A DNA stretch of 64,000 nt, taken from contig CAJOHO010000003.1 in the NCBI GenBank assembly GCA_905234555.1, positions 60,037 to 124,036 on the forward strand, written 5' to 3'. The notes below the pieces were generated by a model that saw nothing but the letters and a program-made list of their open reading frames with translations, did no database searches and had not been told where the DNA came from. The first letter of the stretch is position 1, and the number at the start of each line of letters is the position of its first letter. The position numbers and the translations under genes are program-made. This stretch comes from an uncultured Bacteroidaceae bacterium. GTDB lineage: Bacteria > Bacteroidota > Bacteroidia > Bacteroidales > Bacteroidaceae. Positions 59,133 to 64,000 of this stretch are shown in pieces.

Positions 59133-59218
59133 GGAAGGAGGGGGATTCGAACCCCCGGTACGGTAACCCGTACGTCAGTTTAGCAAACTGGTGGTTTCAG
59201 CCACTCACCCATCCTTCC
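59132..59218 (-). tRNA. tRNA-Ser (anticodon GCT)
   Basis: An 87-nt class II tRNA on the minus strand. Acceptor GGAAGGA/TCCTTCC with discriminator G; anticodon loop TTGCTAA gives GCU (reads AGC/AGU); a long variable arm with complementary GTACGG/CCGTAC; T-arm GGGGGTTCGAATCCCCC. CCA is not encoded. The promoter TACCTTTG is at 59373-59380, about 155 bases upstream, an unusually long leader for a tRNA. Confidence 0.95.
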
Positions 59219-59372
59219 AGAAACCTAAGTTTCAATAGGGCTTTGCTGAAGTTAAACCTTCCATTTCATGGGTCCGTTTTCTCGCCATGACAATGCTCAA
59301 ACAAGTTTGGTATTGTTCATTTGGCTTAACGAAAACGTTCCTTTAACAGAGAGCTTCTTTTCAAAAGCGGTG

Positions 59373-59380
59373 CAAAGGTA
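59373..59380 (-). promoter_or_regulatory. Probable tRNA-Ser promoter (-7 box)
   Basis: Minus-strand TACCTTTG followed by CACCG. It lies downstream of the dapA stop and is the only clear box before the tRNA. Confidence 0.5.
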
Positions 59381-59461
59381 GGTGTATTTTTTGAACTATG
59401 CAAACTTTTTGAGGAAAAATGTACAGAATTTGTAGATAATTTTTCAAAAATGGGGTTCTCG

Positions 59462-60355
59462 TCAACATTTTATGTTCAAATCCTTGACAATCGCCGAGAT
59501 TTCACCCATGGTTGTGATGCGAGCCGGAACGAGAGGCAGTCGGAGTTCGTTTTGGATGAGACCCATCGAGTTGAGCATGGCTTTCACGCCTGCTGGGTTG
59601 CCATCGACGAAGAGAAGTTTGAAGAGTTCGGTAAAACGATGATGGATATGACGGGCTGCGTCGTATTCGCCATGCAGAGCTAAGCGTACCATTCGGCTGA
59701 ACTCTTTGGGCAGGGCATTTCCAATCACGCTGATGACACCTACGGCTCCAAGGGTGATGAGAGGGAAAGTGATGCCGTCGTCGCCGCTGATCACATCAAA
59801 GCGTTCAGGTTTGTTCTTGATGATGTCGTCGATTTGTGTGAAATTGCCGCTGGCTTCCTTGATTCCTACGATGTTTTCGCAGTCGTTTGCCAGACGGAGA
59901 GTGGTTTCGGCAGTCATGTTGACACCTACACGACCTGGTACGTTATAAAGCACGACAGGCATGTCGGTAGATTGGGCAATGGTGCGGAAGTGCTGGTAGA
60001 GTCCTTCCTGCGAAGGTTTGTTGTAGTAAGGGCAGACGCTCAGCACACCGTCAATTCCTTTGAAGTCGCCTTGCTGGAGCTGACGCACCACTTCGGCTGT
60101 GTTGTTGCCGCCACATCCCATGAGGATGGGCACTTTTCCGTTCACTTTCTCGACGATGAGATCCTTGATGCGTTGCTTCTCGTCGGCTGTGAGGCAAGGT
60201 GCCTCGCTGGTAGTGGCAAGAATGCAGAGGAAATCGACTCCTCCCAGGAGTTGGTAGTCGAGTAACCGTCGGAGTGCTGTGTAATCAACTTCGCCTGTTG
60301 GCGTGAAGGGTGTGATGAGGGCAATTCCCAGCCCTTTGAACTTATGATAGACCAT
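59462..60355 (-). CDS. dapA: 4-hydroxy-tetrahydrodipicolinate synthase
   Basis: Condenses pyruvate with aspartate semialdehyde, entering diaminopimelate/lysine synthesis. The 297-residue TIM-barrel protein has the Schiff-base Lys166 in GIKEASG and Tyr137 in LYNVPGRVGVNM. The usual GTTGE motif appears as ATTSEAPCL (about 47-55), keeping both Thr residues, a form seen in Bacteroidota. The start is MVYHKFKGLGIALITPF. The promoter TACCTTTG is at 60396-60403 on the minus strand, divergent from the HU leader. Cytosolic homotetramer by family. Confidence 0.93.
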   Translation of the reverse strand: MVYHKFKGLGIALITPFTPTGEVDYTALRRLLDYQLLGGVDFLCILATTSEAPCLTADEKQRIKDLIVEKVNGKVPILMGCGGNNTAEVVRQLQQGDFKGIDGVLSVCPYYNKPSQEGLYQHFRTIAQSTDMPVVLYNVPGRVGVNMTAETTLRLANDCENIVGIKEASGNFTQIDDIIKNKPERFDVISGDDGITFPLITLGAVGVISVIGNALPKEFSRMVRLALHGEYDAARHIHHRFTELFKLLFVDGNPAGVKAMLNSMGLIQNELRLPLVPARITTMGEISAIVKDLNIKC

Positions 60356-60395
60356 GTAGGATTTAATTTTCGCGTTTTGTTTCTGAAATCGAGTG

Positions 60396-60403
60396 CAAAG
60401 GTA
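60396..60403 (-). promoter_or_regulatory. dapA promoter (-7 box)
   Basis: Minus-strand TACCTTTG followed by CACTCG, 41 bases before the ATG. Confidence 0.55.
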
Positions 60404-60529
60404 GCTTATTTCTGCGGAAAATCAAAATAGATGCACCCGAAAATGACATTATAAGGCATATATTCCAACTTTATGCGCTGATTTTTATCATTTTAAGGCA
60501 AAAAATTTTTCTATTCATAACTTTTTTAC

Positions 60530-60537
60530 TAACTTTG
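60530..60537 (+). promoter_or_regulatory. HU gene promoter (-7 box)
   Basis: TAACTTTG followed by CACCTCG. The ATG at 60702 lies about 160 bases downstream, leaving a long structured leader. Confidence 0.6.
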
Positions 60538-60540
60538 CAC

Positions 60541-60660
60541 CTCGATTGGCGTTTGGGACATTCCTGAACGGCCAATTCAGTTTGCGCTTGACGGCAACCT
60601 CCTATACCTTATTAATATATATAGGGAGCGGCTCAAAGGCATACTTGAGAGAGAGTAAAT
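60541..60660 (+). promoter_or_regulatory. Structured 5' leader of the HU gene
   Basis: Stems seen by eye: ATTGGC (60545-60550) / GCCAAT (60571-60576); CTCCTATA (60599-60606) / TATAGGGAG (60620-60628, one bulge); CTCAA (60632-60636) / TTGAG (60645-60649). Three consecutive hairpins in a 160-base leader suggest translation control or an independent small RNA. Confidence 0.5.
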
Positions 60661-60701
60661 GTATTACATCATAACAATTTTTTTAAAATATCATTATTAT
60701 T

Positions 60702-60977
60702 ATGACTAAAGCAGACATCGTAAACGAAATCGCCGGCAAGACTGGCATCGACAAGCAGAGCATCCTCGTCACAGTGGAAGCTTTCATGGAAACAGTAAAA
60801 GGCTCACTCGCTAACAACGAAGACGTATTCCTTCGTGGTTTCGGTAGCTTCATCGTGAAGAAGCGTGCTCAGAAGACCGCTCGTAACATCAGCAAGAACA
60901 CCACGCTCATCATTCCTGAGCACAACATCCCAGCTTTCAAGCCAGCTAAGGTGTTCATGGACCAGCTGAAGAAGTAA
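60702..60977 (+). CDS. HU/IHF-family nucleoid protein
   Basis: A 91-residue DNA-bending histone-like protein. It begins TKADIVNEIAGKTGI (helix pair), has the beta-arm hairpin with GFGSFIVKKRAQKTARN (about 47-63) and the minor-groove Pro in IPEHNIPAFKPAK (about 71-83). HU compacts the chromosome and assists replication and recombination. It has its own promoter and a long leader. The downstream neighbours (the 29-residue ribosomal-type protein, then rng) form a block typical of Bacteroidota. Confidence 0.94.
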   Translation: MTKADIVNEIAGKTGIDKQSILVTVEAFMETVKGSLANNEDVFLRGFGSFIVKKRAQKTARNISKNTTLIIPEHNIPAFKPAKVFMDQLKK

Positions 60978-61036
60978 TACACTCAAGTCATACCGATTAC
61001 CTTACGGGGTAATACACAGGTGATGCCAACGTGTAA

Positions 61037-61075
61037 TACTGAGCCAACGGCATTGAGTATTCCTTTTATTTCAAA
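61037..61075 (+). terminator. Possible terminator after HU
   Basis: AATACT and AGTATT form an outer stem around GCC-AAC-GGC, followed by CCTTTTATTT. Confidence 0.5.
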
Positions 61076-61094
61076 CTATTAAATCTTTAGAATT

Positions 61095-61184
61095 ATGCCA
61101 AACGGTAAGAAGAAAAAAAGACACAAGATTTCTACTCACAAGCGTAAGAAGAGACTGAGAAAGAATCGTCACAAGAGCAAGTAA
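61095..61184 (+). CDS. 29-residue basic ribosomal-type protein (AURKAIP1/COX24-like, mS38/bS22 family)
   Basis: The frame ATG 61095 to TAA 61184 encodes MPNGKKKKRHKIS, then THKRKKRLRKNRHKSK: more than half Lys/Arg/His. This matches, from memory, the tiny Bacteroidota proteins annotated AURKAIP1/COX24-domain, homologous to mitochondrial mS38 and mycobacterial bS22, which bind the small ribosomal subunit near helix 44. It lies between HU and rng, which I recall as its usual place. It is too short for ordinary ORF calling but the composition is unmistakable. Confidence 0.85.
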   Translation: MPNGKKKKRHKISTHKRKKRLRKNRHKSK

Positions 61185-61198
61185 GAGTGGAAACCAAA

Positions 61199-61241
61199 GG
61201 TTAAAAGTTAAAAGTGCTTCTTTAACTTTTAACTTTTAACC
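61199..61241. repeat. TTAAAAG heptamer palindrome
   Basis: Two TTAAAAG words (61199-61214 arm) and their inverted copies (61226-61241) form a perfect 16-bp stem around an 11-base loop in the gap before rng. Confidence 0.8.
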
Positions 61242-61265
61242 TCTTCACTTCAAACTCACAAAGAA

Positions 61266-62840
61266 ATGACCAGCGAACTTATCATCGACGCCCAACCGAA
61301 AGCCGTCACGATAGCCCTGCTGGAAGACCAACGACTGGTTGAATTCCAGCGCGAGGACAGTGATTCGAAATTCGGCGTAGGCAACATCTACGCTGCCAGG
61401 GTGAAGAAAATCATGCCAGCCCTGAACGCGTGCTTTGTCGAAGTCGGTCATGAACGCGAAGCATTTCTACACTACCAAGACTTAGGTATACAGTTTCTGT
61501 CGCTTGAGAAATACACCAAGCAAGTTATCAGCGATCGCAAGCGGCTTGCACCTATGGACAAGCTGAAGCGTCAAGCAGATCTGCCCAAAGTGGGCGAAAT
61601 TCAGAATATTCTGGAAGTTGGACAAGAGGTATTGGTTCAGATCACCAAAGAACCCATCTCCACGAAAGGTCCACGACTGACAGCAGAGATCTCGTTTCCA
61701 GGACGTTACTTGGTGCTCATTCCTTTCGACGACAAAGTGTCAGTATCTTCCAAGATCAAGTCATCCGAAGAGCGTGCACGCCTCAAACAGCTCATCCAGA
61801 GCATCAAGCCCAAAGGGTTCGGCATCATCGTCCGTACTGTGGCTGAAGGAAAACGCGTGGCAGAGCTTGACAAGGAACTGACGATTCTCATGGAAAACTG
61901 GCGAGACTGTCTGACCCGGATGCAACAGGCCACCGATTTGCCCATACTGGTTCACGAAGAGACCAGCCGAGCCGTATCGCTTCTGCGCGACCTCTTCAAC
62001 CCCTCCTACGAAAGCATCCGCGTCAACGACCCTGACGTCTATCGAGAAGTACAAAAGTACGTATCGCTCATCGCTCCCGACCGCAAAGATATCGTCAAAC
62101 TCTACAAGGGGAGCACGCCCATCTTCGACAACTACAACATCTCGAAGCAGATAAAGTCGGGATTCGGCAAGACCGTCAGCCTGAAAAAAGGCGCTTACCT
62201 TATCATCGAACACACAGAAGCACTCCATGTGGTGGACGTGAACAGCGGAAACCGGAACAGAGGAGTGGAAGGTCAGGAGGCCAATGCGTTCGAAGTGAAT
62301 ATGGGAGCAGCAGAAGAACTGGCAAGGCAATTCCGACTGCGCGATATGGGCGGCATCATCGTCATCGACTTCATCGATATGGACACGGCGGAACACCGCC
62401 AGAAACTCTACGAACACATGACCGAACTGATGCGGGGCGACCGCGCAAGGCACAACATCCTGCCACTCTCGAAGTTCGGACTCATGCAAATCACACGACA
62501 GCGAGTGCGGCCAGCTATGGACGTAAATGTGGAAGAAAGCTGTCCCACCTGCGGAGGAAAGGGAACCATCAAGTCTTCGTTCCTTTTCACCGACTCGCTT
62601 GAGCGCAAGTTAGAGTATGCCTACAACAACCTTGGTGTGAAGAATCTTCGTCTCTACGTACACCCTTACGTCGCAGCCTACATCATGAAGGGAATCTTCT
62701 CGATCTACAGGAAGTGGCAAATGAAGTACGGACTTGGGCTGAAGGTCATCCCCAGCCAGCAACTTGCCTTCCTACAATATCAGTTTACAGACAAGAAAGG
62801 CAACGAATTGCACATGCAGGAGGAAATTGACACGAAGTAG
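61266..62840 (+). CDS. rng: Ribonuclease E/G family endoribonuclease
   Basis: A 524-residue processing nuclease for rRNA 5' ends and mRNA decay. The S1 RNA-binding domain is at about 38-125 (GVGNIYAARVKKIMPALNACFVEVG start). The 5'-sensor/RNase H-like and catalytic region contains VVDVNSGNRN (near 325) and IIVIDFIDMD with catalytic Asp residues (near 362-371). The Zn-link CPTCGG is near residue 428, followed by the small domain. The length and lack of a C-terminal scaffold fit RNase G rather than RNase E. It is preceded by the heptamer palindrome and followed by a strong hairpin. Confidence 0.92.
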   Translation: MTSELIIDAQPKAVTIALLEDQRLVEFQREDSDSKFGVGNIYAARVKKIMPALNACFVEVGHEREAFLHYQDLGIQFLSLEKYTKQVISDRKRLAPMDKLKRQADLPKVGEIQNILEVGQEVLVQITKEPISTKGPRLTAEISFPGRYLVLIPFDDKVSVSSKIKSSEERARLKQLIQSIKPKGFGIIVRTVAEGKRVAELDKELTILMENWRDCLTRMQQATDLPILVHEETSRAVSLLRDLFNPSYESIRVNDPDVYREVQKYVSLIAPDRKDIVKLYKGSTPIFDNYNISKQIKSGFGKTVSLKKGAYLIIEHTEALHVVDVNSGNRNRGVEGQEANAFEVNMGAAEELARQFRLRDMGGIIVIDFIDMDTAEHRQKLYEHMTELMRGDRARHNILPLSKFGLMQITRQRVRPAMDVNVEESCPTCGGKGTIKSSFLFTDSLERKLEYAYNNLGVKNLRLYVHPYVAAYIMKGIFSIYRKWQMKYGLGLKVIPSQQLAFLQYQFTDKKGNELHMQEEIDTK

Positions 62841-62908
62841 CCCACCAGAGTGAACCGACTGACACACCCTGCGAAATGAACTATTCAAAACTCTTGAACC
62901 CTCTACAC

Positions 62909-62946
62909 TAAGGGCGAACGGCAGGCACAACCTGCCTTCGCCTTTA
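62909..62946 (+). terminator. Hairpin after rng
   Basis: AAGGGCGAACGGCAGG pairs with CCTGCCTTCGCCTT across CACAA, with small bulges. There is no clear T-run. Confidence 0.55.
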
Positions 62947-62967
62947 GCATTTAAAGAAAATCGTTCT

Positions 62968-63036
62968 ACGTTATTCCGAAATTCCGTTATTCCGAGATTC
63001 CGAAATCGTAAATAGTAAATCGTCAAATCGTCAATC
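62968..63036. repeat. ATTCCG and AAATCGTC word arrays before ruvX
   Basis: ATTCCG words (four, with the shared 14-mer at 62981-62994) run into GTAAATAGTAAATCGTCAAATCGTCAAT-type words, ending at the ruvX start codon. Confidence 0.8.
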
Positions 63037-63039
63037 CCC

Positions 63040-63456
63040 TTGGGACGTATCCTCGCCATCGACTACGGTAAGAAACGGACGGGCATCGCCGTCACAGACC
63101 CCTTGCAGATCATTGCTGGAGGCCTTTGCACCATTCCTACCGTCGAACTCTTCGCCTTCCTGGAGAAATACCTGAACGACGAAGAAGTGGAAACCGTCGT
63201 GGTGGGACTTCCCCGTCAGACCAACGGGGCAGATTCGGAGAACATGGTGCGCATCACACCTTTTGTCAACCGTCTGCGCAAACTCTACCCTGCCCTGCCC
63301 GTCGAGATGTACGACGAACGCTTCACCTCCGTGCTGGCTCATCGTGTCATGATCGACAGCGGCATCAATCGCAAAGCCCGTCAGAACAAGGCGCTGGTCG
63401 ATAAGATAAGTGCCACCATCATCCTTGAAGACTATTTAGAAAGCAAAAGAATATGA
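63040..63456 (+). CDS. ruvX: Holliday-junction resolvase-like RuvX/YqgF
   Basis: A 138-residue RNase H-fold nuclease involved in pre-16S rRNA processing or junction resolution. GRILAIDYGKKRTGIAVTD (2-20) carries the first catalytic Asp; VVVGLPRQTNG (about 52-62), MYDERFTS (about 88-95) and the C-terminal DKISATIILEDYL (about 121-133) complete the site. The start is TTG 63040: no in-frame ATG precedes the first conserved residues, and the bases upstream are repeat words. The last four bases (ATGA) overlap the def start, implying coupled translation. Confidence 0.9.
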   Translation: MGRILAIDYGKKRTGIAVTDPLQIIAGGLCTIPTVELFAFLEKYLNDEEVETVVVGLPRQTNGADSENMVRITPFVNRLRKLYPALPVEMYDERFTSVLAHRVMIDSGINRKARQNKALVDKISATIILEDYLESKRI

Positions 63457-64000
63457 TTCTCCCTATGTACATCTTCGGACAGCCTGTGCTGCGCAAGCAC
63501 GCCGAAGACATCCCGACTGACTATCCCAATCTCAAAGAACTCATCGCCAACATGTTCGAGACCCTGAAAGAGGCTGAGGGCGTCGGTTTGGCAGCACCAC
63601 AGATTGGTCTGCCCATCCGCGTCGTGGTGGTTGACCTCGACTGCGTCAGCGACGACGAACCGCAGTTCAAAGGTTACCTGCGTGCCTTCATCAACGGTCA
63701 TATTGTGGAAGAAGGCGAAGAAATGAGCGACTTCGAAGAAGGTTGCCTTTCTGTTCCTGGCATCCACGAGAAGGTACGCCGTCCGTCTCGCGTACGCATC
63801 CAGTACCTCGATGCCGACCTTCAGCCCCACGACGAATGGCTTGAAGGCTTTGAGGCACGTGTCATCCAGCACGAGTTCGACCACCTGGAAGGAAAGATGT
63901 TTGTTGACCGCCTCTCTCCCCTTCGCAAACAGCTCATTAAGAAAAAGCTCGTAGCGATGTCGAAGGGAAAATTTGCCTGCTCCTATAAGGCAAAACCCAA
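63453..64000 (+). CDS. def: Peptide deformylase (3' end outside window)
   Basis: Removes the formyl group from nascent N-termini. 182 codons are visible. Motif 1 GVGLAAPQIG is at 43-52, motif 2 EGCLSVP at 96-102 with metal ligand Cys98, and motif 3 QHEFDH at 139-144 with His140, Glu141 and His144, so the Fe2+/Zn2+ site is complete. The frame is still open at base 64000 (SYKAKPK), so the length is unknown but close to the family's usual size. ATG 63453 overlaps the ruvX stop. Confidence 0.93.
   Translation, partial: MILPMYIFGQPVLRKHAEDIPTDYPNLKELIANMFETLKEAEGVGLAAPQIGLPIRVVVVDLDCVSDDEPQFKGYLRAFINGHIVEEGEEMSDFEEGCLSVPGIHEKVRRPSRVRIQYLDADLQPHDEWLEGFEARVIQHEFDHLEGKMFVDRLSPLRKQLIKKKLVAMSKGKFACSYKAKP

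Noticed and set aside
58916-59166. Two short plus-strand frames between recF and tRNA-Ser
   Set aside because: They translate the palindrome and part of tRNA-Ser; better explained by the repeat element.

Overview
The window comes from a member of the Bacteroidota, most likely order Bacteroidales and probably Prevotella or a close relative. The signs are: promoters of the TTTG-N19/20-TAnnTTTG type in front of many genes; few Shine-Dalgarno sites; type IX secretion (T9SS) cargo with type A-like and CHU_C-type C-termini; a CarboxypepD_reg TonB-dependent receptor; lipoproteins with short lipoboxes; GH2 and GH43 enzymes; DUF5687; and the HU / 29-residue basic protein / RNase G block. The genus is inference. 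No phage, insertion sequence, conjugative element or CRISPR array was seen; most genes are housekeeping.

Layout. 1-7.3 kb: end of a lipoprotein gene, an 0.9 kb gap with an orphan promoter and two repeat structures, then a minus-strand run valS, udk, TonB-dependent receptor. 7.9-12.2 kb: mutS2, a holin-like/YtxH envelope pair and a SPOR lipoprotein. 13.2-17.5 kb: plus-strand run rsmG, MBL hydrolase, sigma-54 activator, lptE-like, agmatine-deiminase-like. 17.6-30.7 kb: minus-strand genes for a sorted small protein, a FadL-like porin, an aromatic/glycine-rich exported protein, a GH2 enzyme, a frameshifted TPR protein, glnS, uvrA and a CHU_C protein. 30.9-35.4 kb: LysM/binding-protein fusion, PorT-like barrel, double GH43. 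35.5-42.6 kb: minus-strand NlpC/P60, an ABC exporter pair, trxB, a LolA-like protein, ftsK. 42.7-47.2 kb: plus-strand nucleotidase-like phosphoesterase, miaA, nudC, glycine-zipper lipoprotein. 47.3-54 kb: a T9SS beta-helix surface protein with a small downstream gene, divergent from a membrane-anchored AraC-type regulator, then DUF1846. 54-64 kb: corA, pfkA, an NhaD-like carrier joined to tRNA-Gly, recF, a 153-bp palindrome touching tRNA-Ser, dapA, HU, the 29-residue ribosomal-type protein, rng, ruvX and a truncated def.

The most unusual material lies between the genes. (1) Gaps are filled by tandem arrays of 7-15 bp words that differ from gap to gap. Some words recur at several loci, and one array lies in frame inside a coding region. 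(2) Two large inverted-repeat elements lie at 783-958 and 58980-59132. (3) Direct repeats of 20-22 bp occur at 1341, 21156-21260 and 50684; the last set lies just upstream of the beta-helix promoter and faces a membrane-bound AraC-like regulator, a plausible undescribed one-component surface-protein switch. (4) Structured 5' leaders precede corA, HU and the AraC-type gene. All functions are read from sequence and family knowledge; no database or folding program was run.
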